Source: Bacteroidia bacterium (lineage in GTDB: Bacteria; Bacteroidota; Bacteroidia; Flavobacteriales_E; Vicingaceae). From it: DNA of 64,000 nt. The DNA lies in NCBI GenBank assembly GCA_030433355.1, contig JAUIMG010000003.1, positions 124,001 through 188,000 of the forward strand, written 5' to 3'. This document shows, one piece after another, positions 56,801-63,834 of the stretch; the stretch's first letter is position 1, and each line of letters opens with the position of its first letter. Below the pieces are notes generated by a model. It was given only the letters and a program-made list of their open reading frames with translations. It had not been told where the DNA came from and made no database searches. Both the position numbers and the translations under genes were made by a program.

Positions 56801-57278
56801 GTGCCAAAATGCAGTGGTAGAAATAATAAATACATCCACTTATGCTGATGATTACCAATGGTTCTTAAATGGGAAAGCTTATTCAAGAGAATTTAACCCT
56901 GACTTTCCTATCGACTATACAATTGATAACACTTTAAGCCTAATTTGTACTAATGCTAATTGTTCAGACACCATCGTTGAGGTTATTCCAGCAACTAAGT
57001 TTGAAGATATTTTTGCCTTCAAGGATGTAAATGTATTTACTCCAAATGGTGATGGGATGAATGATATTTTTGATCCAGGTTTTGAAGGGGAGTATATAGG
57101 TTGTGTTGATTTTAGAATCTATGATAGATGGGGAGAAAAGGTGTTCGATTCAAATATAGGCCAATATGGATGGGATGGTAGAACCCTAAGAGGAGTTAGA
57201 GCTCCTACAGGTACATATTTCTACATTCTCAATATAGCGGGTAAAGAAATAAAAGGGTCAATTTACCTGAGTAGGTAA
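47826..57278 (+). CDS. Giant T9SS-exported surface protein (type B CTD) with 24 tandem repeats
   Basis: The start is the ATG at 47826; a TTG codon just before it is unlikely to be used. The 3150-residue product has a signal peptide (cleavage near NASA|SH), an N-terminal domain starting SHIMGGEITWEC common in Bacteroidota surface proteins, fibronectin-type III-like domains (about residues 470-640), a PKD domain (near 660-735, WNFGDG), 24 tandem repeats (737-2663), a second PKD (about 2664-2746, WDFGDG), two or three diverged repeat-like units, and a C-terminal domain beginning FTPNGDGMNDIFD (about 3069 onward) with RIYDRWGEKVFDS and GTYFYILN. That end is the gliding-motility-type (type B) T9SS signal. 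It is likely an adhesin. Confidence 0.9.
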   Translation: MLRYLLSTTLFLFLLLGVSYNASASHIMGGEITWECQPDGRYVFQFSVYRDCSGAALNVSGPLVIFNYPNVGQRTILASSNGAGALSNYNAPQNVISNRDISPNCSGPGSFSCANGDPQSVFEQIRKTDPIRLNGTPPAQGWIITYDDFARNSNDNIQGAPGITLRAKMYSTVQSRADSCLDNSPKFRELATSLLCPAIAFKYNHNATDDELDSLVYEWARPLNAVNIGQAYNEGVNPSFLAYQSNYSFNNPFPGLTQDVRNVPASLDPATGEISLTSFTLGKYVSVVKVTAYKCGQRVAEIFRELQSNISPSTSCANNDKPTIRPPFQDASNNFTLFNDTVQAGDLVQFNIQIQDLTSIAQVGGDSLILTATGDQFGTNFTSSTTGCPRPPCATLTSTLPQTGFLGVSSSFRWQTDCIHTSFTDFCISERNTYTFVITAVDNRCPQPLKNVATISVTVLADSVIESPLLHCVDVLPNGDVTLDWNTTPDPGNSFSAWMLYSATNENGPYQIVDSIKTYNQTSYTHTGANAQNQRRYYFIRSRSGCKGKIQNIALDTVSTIFVDPVTTPTQVDVIWNPVSVPNPSGMTSYDVYREFPVGGAFGLFQSTINTQIADTGPQCDDDVRYRVELVNTVEACTSRSNTVLYNTDFPQPQTNFSFPNNQCSGQAISFTNLTTISGGLVTYAWNFGDGVGTSTQTNPSYTYANAGTYNVTLTATTPKGCDSVLTQQIIINLPNVDAGPDQSICPLGSVQIGGSPTSTTVGATYAWDNAASLTNANIANPTASPAVTTTYTVTVTDVNSCTNTDQVVVNVVTNPTANAGIDQNACLGSGVLIGGAPTGPAGATYAWDNGATLDNPSIANPIATPTITTTYTVTVTAGVNCTATDQVTITVVPNPIADAGPDQSVCPGGSLGIGGLPTGPVGATYSWNNAATLNNPTASNPIASPLVTTTYTVTVTDGNLCTATDQVTITVNPLPIVDAGLNQTICIGGNATIGGSPTGPAGAIFAWDNGASLSSATASNPIATPTVTTTYTVTVTDVNSCTNTDQVTISVAALPTADAGANQSICNGSSIAIGGSPTGPTGATYVWDNGASLSSTTSANPIATPTVTTTYSVTVTAGPGCTNTDQVTITVNPLPIADAGSDQSICPGGAIGIGGTPTGPAGSTYSWNNGASLSSATIANPTASPTVTTTYIVTVTDGNLCTATDQVTITVNPLPTADAGLDQSICIGGNTTIGGSPTGPAGATYVWDNGASLSSTTIANPIATPTVTTTYTVTVTDGNSCTNTDQVTITVNPLPIADAGVDQTICDGQSATIGGSPTGPAGASYVWDNSASLSSTTIANPIATPTVTTTYSVTVTDGNSCLAIDQVTITVNPTPNADAGADQVICSSGSVIIGGSPTSSTVGATYAWDNAASLSNATLANPTASPTVTTTYTVTVTHPNLCTATDQMTVTVNPLPTADAGLDQDICIGSSTTIGGSPTGPAGATYVWDNGVSLSSTSIANPIATPTVTTTYTVTVTDGNSCTAVDQVTITVNPLPTVDAGVDQIICDGQSVTIGGSPTSTTPGVIYAWDNSTSLNSPVLANPTASPTVTTTYTVTITDGNLCTATDQVTITVNPLPTADAGADQDICIGGNTTIGGSPTGPGGATYVWDNGASLSSTTIANPIATPAVTTTYTVTVTDGNSCTNTDQVTITVNPLPIADAGVDQTICDGQSATIGGSPTGPAGATYLWDNGASLNSTTIANPIATPTITTTYSVTVTDGNNCSSIDLVTIGVNPSPNADAGADQVICSSGSVIIGGSPTSSTAGATYAWDNAASLSNATLANPTASPTVTTTYTVTVTHPNLCTVTDQMTVTVNPLPTADAGLDQDICIGSSTTIGGSPTGPAGATYVWDNGASLSSTSIANPIATPTVTTTYTVTVTDGNSCTAVDQVTITVNPLPTVDAGVDQTICDGQSVTIGGSPTSSTPGSTFLWDNGATLNSATASNPIANPTVTTTYTVTVTDGNLCTATDQMTVTVNPLPAVDAGLDQTICDGQSVTIGGSPTGPAGVTYAWDNGASLSSTIIANPIATPTVTTTYTVTITDGNSCANIDQVTITVNPLPIADAGVDQTICDGQSATIGGSPTGPVGATYLWDNGASLSGTTIANPIATPTVTTTYSVTVTDGNSCSAIDQVTVTVNPAPTADAGLDRTICNAASVVIGGSPTSSTAGATYAWDNAASLSNATVANPTASPTVTTTYTVTVTHPNLCTATDQMTVTVNPLPTADAGVDQDICIGSSTTIGGSPTGPTGATYLWDNGVSLSNTTIANPTASPTVTTTYSVTVTDGNSCTAVDQVTITVNLLPTVDAGVDQIICDGQSVTIGGSPTSSTPGATFLWDNTASLSSATIANPTANPTVTTTYTVTVTDGNLCTATDQVTVIVNPLPITDAGSDQSICIGGSITIGGSPTGPAGATYAWDNGVSLNSATIANPIATPTVTTTYTVTVTDGNSCTNTDQVIITVNPLPIADAGVDQTICDGQSATLGGSPTGPAGASYVWDNSASLSNTTIANPIATPTVTTTYSVTVTDGNSCSAIDQVTITVNPTPNVDAGADQTICKNDSITIGGTPTGALGSSFSWIPTNGLSDATASNPKASPADTTKYFVIITDGNGCTAIDSVIVNVNPIPIVDFDVNGICEGDFTGFTDLTTINSGTIQSWSWDFGDGIGTSSLQNAAYQYQNSGTYTVKLIVTSVLGCVDSLSKDVIINALPITDAGTDQDICINDSLFLGGSPTGPIGSVYSWSPATSLSDVTIANPIAKPLLTTSYYLSVTDVNGCVNYDTVNVTVNPLPIVVATVDTFVCANSTLQLNATGALNYNWSPTRWLSNPQIANPISTPRENIDYIVVGTDVNGCVNTDTVEVSVFNISFDPADTSVCYRDSIELSPIIQAGDPDLISYVWSPSNGVSNPNIRNPKVSPPIDQEYKLRVRDQNGCFDVDSIFVEVLPTPNANFEFKVTPRCQNAVVEIINTSTYADDYQWFLNGKAYSREFNPDFPIDYTIDNTLSLICTNANCSDTIVEVIPATKFEDIFAFKDVNVFTPNGDGMNDIFDPGFEGEYIGCVDFRIYDRWGEKVFDSNIGQYGWDGRTLRGVRAPTGTYFYILNIAGKEIKGSIYLSR
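50034..55814 (+). repeat. Array of 24 tandem repeat units of about 240 bp
   Basis: Each unit encodes about 80 residues of the form xDAGxDQxIC, then IGGSPTGPxGATYxWDN, then SLSxxTIANPIATPTVTTTY and TVTVTDGNxCTxTDQVTITVNPLP. Units are 80-81 residues. Early units (1-6) are more diverged, units 7-23 are nearly uniform and unit 24 is diverged again. The pattern is Ig-like/adhesin-like. Confidence 0.95.
51477..55814 (+). repeat. 1206-bp higher-order repeat within the 240-bp array
   Basis: Unit 7, unit 12, unit 17 and unit 22 start at 51477, 52683, 53889 and 55095: exactly 1206 bp (five units, 402 codons) apart each time. Within each block the IC-adjacent variants follow nearly the same order (for example CIGGN, CDGQSAT, CSSGSV, CIGSST, CDGQSVT). 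The fourth block is partial (units 22-24). Confidence 0.9.
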
Positions 57279-57282
57279 TAGT

Positions 57283-59229
57283 TTAAATTCCGAGTATTTT
57301 AAATTCTGTTCTTCTATTTTTAGCCCTACCACTTTCTGTTTCGTTGGTATCAATAGCTTGACTTGAACCGTAACCTTTTGCTATAATTCTAGTCGAGGAA
57401 ATACCATTTTTGGTTAGATATTCTGCTACCGCTTTAGCTCGATTCATAGATAGTATCTGATTTGAATTTTCAGAACCTACATTGTCTGTATGACCTGATA
57501 CTTCTATTTTAATTTTTGAGTTATCATTAAGGAACGATATAAGTTTATCTAATTCAGCCTTAGATTGATTTTTTAAATCATATTTGGCTGTTTCAAAAAA
57601 TATGTTTTTAAGGACAATGGATTTACCAACCTCAATGGGTTGAAGAGGTACATCCTTTTCAAAAGGACTAGCTGATTCATTGCTACTAAGAGAGAAGTTA
57701 TCTGAATAGAAAAGGTAACCCTCTTTTGAGACATTTAAGGCATAGTCCTTACCATCGACAAGCGTAACTAGAAATTTGCCATCAATTGGGTCAGAAAATG
57801 ACTCTACAGCAACTTTATTTGTAGACAATTCGATTAGTTCAAATCTTGCAGCTATAGGTTCTTTAGTGTTATTATCAAAGATTTTACCACTGAAGTAAGT
57901 AGCTTTTTGAGGGGCAACATCTTGAGGGAGGATAAATTCATATAAATCTAACTCTCCAAATCCTTCATCTCTATTAGAAGCAAAATAAGCAAGAGTTCCG
58001 TTAGCAGATACTAATAGGCTGTTTTCATTAGAATAAGTATTAATTGGGTAGCCTAGATTGACTGCTTCTCCCCAATCTCCTTTCTCATCTTTTCTGCTCA
58101 TGAAAATGTCCAAACCGCCTAATCCAGGGTGTCCATCCGAAGAAAAGTATAAGGTTTGATTATCTGGGTGAATAAATACAGACTCTTCATTTCCAACCGT
58201 GTTAATATTGTTGTTTAATGGAACAGGAGGAGCCCAATACCCCGAACTATCTAGTTGAGTTACATAAATATTTCCATTTCTATTGCCTCCTCTTTCTCTT
58301 ATACCTCTTATAAAATAGAGAGTCCTCCCATCTGAAGAGAATGATGGTTGTGTCTCCCAATGCTTAGTGTTAATATTTGGTCCCATATTTCGTGGTTCAG
58401 ACCAATTGTCTCCTTGTTTTTGGCTGTAGAATAAATCACAACTGCCATAACCCTTTCTATTACCGCCATAGTTGCCATATAACTCACAAGCTGTAAATAT
58501 TAAAATTTGTCCATCTGCAGAAAGAGTAGGAGCACCTTCATTCAGTTGCGTATTTATAGGGAGGCCAATATTTTTAGCTAAATCCCATTCGGAGTTGTTT
58601 TTTTTTGACAAATAGAAGTCTTCATTAAACCCTTGTGGTGAATTTTCAAAAGGAAGCCTTCTTGTGAAAAGTAAATTTTTCTGATCTACGGTAATGGAAG
58701 GAAAGTATTCTGCAAATTCTGTATTGACATTTGGACCTAGATTTCTAGGAGAGAACTCCCTTGGGCTTGCCATTGCCTCAATGGCAAAATCAATTTTCTT
58801 TAAACTATAATTTATTTTAGCATTAAGGTCAATGTTATTTAAATTCATTGCTAGATACTCAGAAAAATACCTTTTAGCATCTGAGTAATTTCCTGTCTGT
58901 CTCTCTAATTCACCAAGGAAATATAAGTTGTTTGGAATCGCTTTAGGATCTAGTTCAATTGTTTTTAGAAAATATTTTTTCGCTTCCTCCCCATTATTTT
59001 GATCTAAATTTACATAGGCAAGTAAGGTGTAAGCTTCAATAAATTCTGAATCTTTACTTATAGCTTCTTTTAGTAATACTTTGGCTGCTTCTAAGTCATA
59101 TTTCTTATATAGCTCGCTTGCCTCTTCGTATATTTTTATCGCTTTTTTATTTGTGCTATGATAGTTTTGACTGTAGCTAACTGAGCAACTTAAAAAAAAT
59201 AGGAGAATAATTAATTTGCTAATTTTCAT
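57283..59229 (-). CDS. OmpA-family protein with TPR and PD40 domains, PorE-like architecture
   Basis: The 648-residue protein has a signal peptide (about 1-20), TPR repeats (about 29-150, ASELYKKYDLEAAK type), WD40/PD40 beta-propeller repeats (about 160-430, with INTKHWETQPSFSSDGRTLY and NTYSNENSLLVSANGTLAYF), a CarboxypepD_reg-like domain (about 445-530), and a C-terminal OmpA domain (about 545-648, VSGHTDNVGSENSN). This is the layout of T9SS component PorE and related proteins. It is convergent with the giant T9SS cargo (4 bp between stop codons) and may help present or anchor such cargo; the orthology is not settled. Confidence 0.85.
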   Translation of the reverse strand: MKISKLIILLFFLSCSVSYSQNYHSTNKKAIKIYEEASELYKKYDLEAAKVLLKEAISKDSEFIEAYTLLAYVNLDQNNGEEAKKYFLKTIELDPKAIPNNLYFLGELERQTGNYSDAKRYFSEYLAMNLNNIDLNAKINYSLKKIDFAIEAMASPREFSPRNLGPNVNTEFAEYFPSITVDQKNLLFTRRLPFENSPQGFNEDFYLSKKNNSEWDLAKNIGLPINTQLNEGAPTLSADGQILIFTACELYGNYGGNRKGYGSCDLFYSQKQGDNWSEPRNMGPNINTKHWETQPSFSSDGRTLYFIRGIRERGGNRNGNIYVTQLDSSGYWAPPVPLNNNINTVGNEESVFIHPDNQTLYFSSDGHPGLGGLDIFMSRKDEKGDWGEAVNLGYPINTYSNENSLLVSANGTLAYFASNRDEGFGELDLYEFILPQDVAPQKATYFSGKIFDNNTKEPIAARFELIELSTNKVAVESFSDPIDGKFLVTLVDGKDYALNVSKEGYLFYSDNFSLSSNESASPFEKDVPLQPIEVGKSIVLKNIFFETAKYDLKNQSKAELDKLISFLNDNSKIKIEVSGHTDNVGSENSNQILSMNRAKAVAEYLTKNGISSTRIIAKGYGSSQAIDTNETESGRAKNRRTEFKILGI

Positions 59230-59834
59230 GGGATGTTTAGGTATTTGTGAGATTGATTACTGATTCTCCATTTTGGGTTCTTTTTTATATAGTCGATAAC
59301 TAAAGGGGTCATTTCTTCTTTTTTTGACCATTCTACTTGGAGGTATAAGAGACAATCTTTATTAACTTTTTTTGCATGCTCTTCAGCCCAATTGAAGTCA
59401 CTTTTATTGTAAATGATAACTTTCAATTCATTTGCTTTTGGGTAAATACTTTCTAAAGGAGCCTTAAACTTCTTAGGTGATAAACAAATCCAATGCCATT
59501 CTCCACTAATCGGATATGCTCCTGAAGTTTCTATCGCAATGGTAAAATCATTATTTATGAGCTCAGTTGTTAGTTCATTGAGCTTGTAAATTAAAGGTTC
59601 ACCTCCTGTGATTACGCTAAATCTTGAAGGGTATTCCTTTGCTCCATTAACAATGGTCTCAATAGAATTGTATTGTTTAGGATCAACCTTCCAGCTTTCT
59701 TTTACATCGCACCAGTGGCATCCTACATCGCACCCTGCAAGTCTTATAAAGTACGCAGCTTTCCCTTGGTGATAGCCTTCCCCTTGCAGCGTATAGAATG
59801 CCTCCATAATTGGAAGCTTTGATTGATCGTTCAT
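59226..59834 (-). CDS. queE: 7-carboxy-7-deazaguanine synthase
   Basis: QueE is a radical SAM enzyme that makes the 7-deazaguanine ring of queuosine. The 202-residue protein has EAFYTLQGEGYHQGKAAYFIR and the cluster motif CDVGCHWC (C-x3-C-x2-C), then VITGGEPLIY. It begins the transcript that continues into the OmpA/PD40 gene by an ATGA overlap, an odd pairing of tRNA modification and envelope function. No other queuosine gene is in the window. Confidence 0.95.
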   Translation of the reverse strand: MNDQSKLPIMEAFYTLQGEGYHQGKAAYFIRLAGCDVGCHWCDVKESWKVDPKQYNSIETIVNGAKEYPSRFSVITGGEPLIYKLNELTTELINNDFTIAIETSGAYPISGEWHWICLSPKKFKAPLESIYPKANELKVIIYNKSDFNWAEEHAKKVNKDCLLYLQVEWSKKEEMTPLVIDYIKKNPKWRISNQSHKYLNIP

Positions 59835-59854
59835 TCTATTTATGTTTAATTGTC

Positions 59855-59862
59855 CAAAGGTA
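59855..59862 (-). promoter_or_regulatory. Promoter -7 element TACCTTTG for queE
   Basis: The minus strand reads TACCTTTG, an exact TAnnTTTG match, 21 bp before the queE ATG. The place where a -33 box should lie (about 59880) falls inside the left arm of the long palindrome. Confidence 0.5.
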
Positions 59863-59868
59863 AGAAGC

Positions 59869-59935
59869 TTTCAAATAGTCTATAAATAAAAAAGTCTGGC
59901 AACGCCAGACTTTTTTATTTATAGACTATTTGAAA
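59869..59935. terminator. Perfect 32-bp-arm palindrome with terminator core
   Basis: The left arm (59869-59900) and right arm (59904-59935) are perfect reverse complements around AAC. The core is AAAAAAGTCTGGC with GCCAGACTTTTTT, a bidirectional terminator. A further ~19 bp of perfect pairing extends on each side. It abuts the stop codon of the subtilase (59936). The length and perfection are well beyond a usual terminator. Confidence 0.92.
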
Positions 59936-62900
59936 TTATTGAATAATAATCTTCTCTCTTTCTTTTCCTTCGTCAAGGTCTATAATGTAAATTCCTTTTC
60001 TTAGGGAACTTAAATTAATTTGATTGCTATTGTTTAACAATACCTCTTGATGAACTACTCTTCCATGTAGGTCGTAAATTCTTAAGTTTCTATTGACTTC
60101 ATTAGAAAACTCAATCGTGAATGTTCCATTAGATGGATTAGGGAAGATTGAGAACCTATCGTTCGTAGCAACTTCAGAAACGCTTACAGATCTATCAACA
60201 AGGCTAATATCATCTATAGCTATATCGCTAGTAAAACCCGATCCTGTTGAAACTCTAAATCTAAGTGTGACTCTTTGACCAGCATAAGCCGACAAGTTAA
60301 CTATTCTTTGTTGCCAAGCGTTACTGCTACCAAAGGTAGGAGTCATGATGTTGGTATTCCATCTGCCATTGGCAAAAATATCTAACCTTATATTCCCTAC
60401 ATTGGCTCCGAGGGAATGATACCAGAAACTAAATTCTGGTGTGATTGTATTAGTAAGGTCAAAACATGGAGTTAGTACTACTGATTCTACATTGGTACAA
60501 GTTCCTGACGCCTCAGAATAGATATATTTACCTGTAGTTGTTCCAGGATTATGATCGGAGGTCGGTCCCGTTCCTGTAGATGGTGTACCACCTGCGTTTA
60601 CTCTCATGTCAAAATCATCATCTACGCCATTAGTTAAGTTAATCCATCCGCCATTTAAACTGCAATTTGTTCCACCACAGTTGCTTGTTGTAGCGCAGAA
60701 AGGGAAGTTTTCGAAATCATTGCTATAAGGTAAACTGAAAACGGTGCTAGGAATAATTGAAACTTGTTTTCCAAGTGAATCGTTAAGCTCATTAGCATCA
60801 TTTGGAAGATCTGCAATTACGCTTAAATTGATACTTCCAGGAGTATTCACATTAAGTGAGTCACTAAACGTAAAGACGGAGAATCCATTTCTAGCTAGTG
60901 GTCCAGGGAATGTGTCATTGTATATGGTATTATTAACTCTCATCCTTAAAGGAACGTTTGTTAAAATACTGTCCCCTTGGTTATTTAAAGTAATTGTAAC
61001 AGGTAGCTTAGGGTAACTACAATTGCTCGCATATGAACCGCTAGGACTATTTATCTGCGTAATGGCTATGTCATATGGTAAAGGACAATTTTGGGGTGCT
61101 TTTGGTAATAAAAAAGCTAATGTCCTTCTACTTTGAATACCGTTTCCAATAGCTTTTACAGCAAACCAATTATCATCAGCTAAATTTAGATTGTTAATTC
61201 TATAATCCGTAGTGGAAGAAAGGCCGATAGAATCCATATATTGAGCACCTAGACGGTAGATAATATAGGATGTAGCAGCTGTAACGGCATTCCATCTTAG
61301 TTTAACTGAATCTGGACATATGTACTGTACTCCAACGTTTGCGGGTAGATTCATGACAGAAAAAGTATAATCAGAAACATCTGAAATTGAACCTCTGCTA
61401 ACTCTAACTAAAACATCTCCGCTAGTTACACTTGGGACTCTCCAATCGTAATACCTGGCAGTACCACCAACATTACCAATGTTACTCCAAGTTAAACCAT
61501 TATCTGTACTATATTCCAATAAGAAATTTCCAGTATTACCATATGCATCCCATCTTATTGTTTCTGTTTCACCAGGAACGAATGCTTCTCCACCATGAGG
61601 ATATGTTACTTCAATTTCATTTTTAACATTTTCCCATAAGATAAAGTATTGTTGAGGACCATTTGGAATAGCTTTCCCATTAATCAAAACAGTATAATTT
61701 CCTGATGGCACTGTATCAATGGTAACCTGCTCTACATTGTTTAAATTATCAACTCCTCTAGTAGCAGGCGAATTTAAGGCTGTAGCATTTGGTGCAGTAT
61801 TTAATACCCATGGATTAATGGTGTCATTTAATGGAGTTATCAACTGCATGTCAATATCATTAATTAGAGCCCTGCTTGCATTAGCTGTTGCTTCAAAATC
61901 AGTCCAATAGACCATAACTCTTAGTTGCTCAACATTTGTAGGGATACTTAAGGTATGTGAATTTGTAATTCCTTGTGCAATCGAAGAGTCAGTATATCTT
62001 TGATCTTCAATTAGCTTTAAAGCTTTGTAAGCATTAACTCTACCCCAGCCATAGAAAAAGTCTGGACCTCTATTTCCTAAATCTCTGGCAGTATTAAGCA
62101 TAGAGGCTTTTATTAATCCTGAATTGGGGTCATTTCCATTATTTAAAGAGCGATAAGCATCGTAAAGTTGAGCTGAGATTCCGGCAATACCAGGCGCAGC
62201 TGCCGAAGTTCCTCCTCCTGGGGAGTAACTATTGTTCGGGTCGGTAGACATCTGATTTGTACCGTTTGAACAGATGTCAGGTTTGATTCTACCATCTCTA
62301 GCAGGACCCCTACTACTTGATGGTGTTAAGAATCCTCTGTAGTCTAAGTTTCCTGTCGCTATAACTGCTTTTCCTTGCTTTCTGCCACCTGTTATTGTTC
62401 CCCAAGGTGTTCCTGCACCGTATGCATTGCCTCCACAAGTGCTTCCAGCACTATTTCCTGCTGAAAAAACATGTAAAAGTTCTTCATTTTGTCTTGTTTG
62501 CTGGTCTACCTGTCTAGTTGTAGTTGTGTAACCAGCATTACAACCTTCACTATAAGAAGTAGAGGTAATTACAACTCTATTCGTATTTAAGTTTGTTACG
62601 GCATTTGTAATATGTGGATAGCCACCAATATCGTAGTAGTATAAAAATGCTCCTGTAGCCATTCCTCTATATCTCGGATCTAAGTTTCCTGCTCCCATTG
62701 CAATGCCAGTAGTCATGTCGCCATGAGTTCCTCTACTTGGCGGAACACCTGGTTGAACAAATCTTCCTTTTAAATCAATGTGAGGACCTATCGCTCCATC
62801 ATCTGCAATAGAAATACTTATTCCTGTTCCATCATATTTTCTTCCCAAAGGGTGGTCTGAGTCAATAAGGTTATTTCTGTGCAAACTTCTTGCTCTTGTA

Positions 62901-63517
62901 TCTTCTTTTTCAGGTGGGGCAGGTATGTATTCAATAAATTTTACAAATTCTTGGTTGAGTAATGTGTTTACATTTTCTTTTGAAATTGCTACTTCAAAGA
63001 ATTCATTGTTAGATCCATTGCTTATTAAAATAAGATCCGATGAGTTTAAGAAAGACTCAACTTCAGACTTGTTTGCATCTAAGTGTGTGCTAACTAATAA
63101 GCTAATTCTGTTAGAATTGTACATTGAGAAATCTGGAACATCTTCAATATTAAAATCTATAGAAGTTTTATATTTCGCTTCGAACTTATTTATTGATCTA
63201 ATGCCTAGATTAGCAAGAGTTGATGCTGATGCACTTTTTATTTTAGAAATAAATGACTTGTTAGGGATGTATTCTAACAAATCAATTCCATTATTCTTTA
63301 AAACAACTTTTTGACCTTCAGTTGGGATATTGTAAAACTGAACAATAAAGTAATTCGAATTTAAATTAGTAACGACTGCATCTAAAGATAGATTCTCATC
63401 TAGCTTAGTAAGCAATTCATCTCCAGATTTTAATTTAAGAATATAAGGGTTTTCCTTAGCTTCTGATTTTATCAGAAATATAGTCAAAATGAGAGTAGCA
63501 AATATTCGTAATTTCAT
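59936..63517 (-). CDS. T9SS-exported subtilisin-like serine protease (type A CTD)
   Basis: The 1193-residue protein has a signal peptide (about 1-20), an N-terminal propeptide region (20-225), a peptidase S8 domain with catalytic Asp239 (SIADDG), His265 (RGTHGDM) and Ser438 (GGGTSAAAP), a fibronectin-type region (about 720-810), a MAM-like or jelly-roll domain (about 930-1105) with SLPYSNDFENFPFC, and the C-terminal sorting domain FSIFPNPSNGTFTIEF ending GIYIIDLDEGKEREKIIIQ. That end is the type A T9SS signal. It is secreted and probably processes surface proteins or breaks down environmental protein. Confidence 0.95.
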   Translation of the reverse strand: MKLRIFATLILTIFLIKSEAKENPYILKLKSGDELLTKLDENLSLDAVVTNLNSNYFIVQFYNIPTEGQKVVLKNNGIDLLEYIPNKSFISKIKSASASTLANLGIRSINKFEAKYKTSIDFNIEDVPDFSMYNSNRISLLVSTHLDANKSEVESFLNSSDLILISNGSNNEFFEVAISKENVNTLLNQEFVKFIEYIPAPPEKEDTRARSLHRNNLIDSDHPLGRKYDGTGISISIADDGAIGPHIDLKGRFVQPGVPPSRGTHGDMTTGIAMGAGNLDPRYRGMATGAFLYYYDIGGYPHITNAVTNLNTNRVVITSTSYSEGCNAGYTTTTRQVDQQTRQNEELLHVFSAGNSAGSTCGGNAYGAGTPWGTITGGRKQGKAVIATGNLDYRGFLTPSSSRGPARDGRIKPDICSNGTNQMSTDPNNSYSPGGGTSAAAPGIAGISAQLYDAYRSLNNGNDPNSGLIKASMLNTARDLGNRGPDFFYGWGRVNAYKALKLIEDQRYTDSSIAQGITNSHTLSIPTNVEQLRVMVYWTDFEATANASRALINDIDMQLITPLNDTINPWVLNTAPNATALNSPATRGVDNLNNVEQVTIDTVPSGNYTVLINGKAIPNGPQQYFILWENVKNEIEVTYPHGGEAFVPGETETIRWDAYGNTGNFLLEYSTDNGLTWSNIGNVGGTARYYDWRVPSVTSGDVLVRVSRGSISDVSDYTFSVMNLPANVGVQYICPDSVKLRWNAVTAATSYIIYRLGAQYMDSIGLSSTTDYRINNLNLADDNWFAVKAIGNGIQSRRTLAFLLPKAPQNCPLPYDIAITQINSPSGSYASNCSYPKLPVTITLNNQGDSILTNVPLRMRVNNTIYNDTFPGPLARNGFSVFTFSDSLNVNTPGSINLSVIADLPNDANELNDSLGKQVSIIPSTVFSLPYSNDFENFPFCATTSNCGGTNCSLNGGWINLTNGVDDDFDMRVNAGGTPSTGTGPTSDHNPGTTTGKYIYSEASGTCTNVESVVLTPCFDLTNTITPEFSFWYHSLGANVGNIRLDIFANGRWNTNIMTPTFGSSNAWQQRIVNLSAYAGQRVTLRFRVSTGSGFTSDIAIDDISLVDRSVSVSEVATNDRFSIFPNPSNGTFTIEFSNEVNRNLRIYDLHGRVVHQEVLLNNSNQINLSSLRKGIYIIDLDEGKEREKIIIQ

Positions 63518-63592
63518 GTATATACAGTTATTATTAGTGACCTAAAATTAATTAAAGAATCATTATGTCTGTTCAAAACTTCAAACGTGTAG

Positions 63593-63820
63593 TTACGTTT
63601 GAGTTGATCTATTCAAGAAATATTTTACAGAAATGTAAATAAGAAACAACCAGGGAGCTAGATGGAAAAAGAAGTCAAACCAATCTATTAAAGTCATGCC
63701 GTTGGCTCCGCCAATAATCCATTTAATTTTTCCCCATAAATGGGGTTCTGGTGTAAAGGGTGCTAAGCCTAAGCTGAGACAAAGAATTATTGCTAAAAAA
63801 AAAGAATTTTTGTTTTCCAT
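63593..63820 (-). CDS. Small two-helix membrane protein
   Basis: The 75-residue protein has a first membrane helix LAIILCLSLGLAPFT (about 9-23), a conserved phrase PEPHLWGKIKWIIGGANGMTLIDWFDFFFH, and a second helix (about 52-66). I have seen this PEPHxWGKxKWxxGGxxGM pattern in small Bacteroidota proteins often labelled RND transporter, but the protein is far too small for that label to be functional. It lies 14 bp after the rhodanese gene on the same strand. Confidence 0.7.
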   Translation of the reverse strand: MENKNSFFLAIILCLSLGLAPFTPEPHLWGKIKWIIGGANGMTLIDWFDFFFHLAPWLFLIYISVKYFLNRSTQT

Positions 63821-63834
63821 TTGACAGTCCTATG

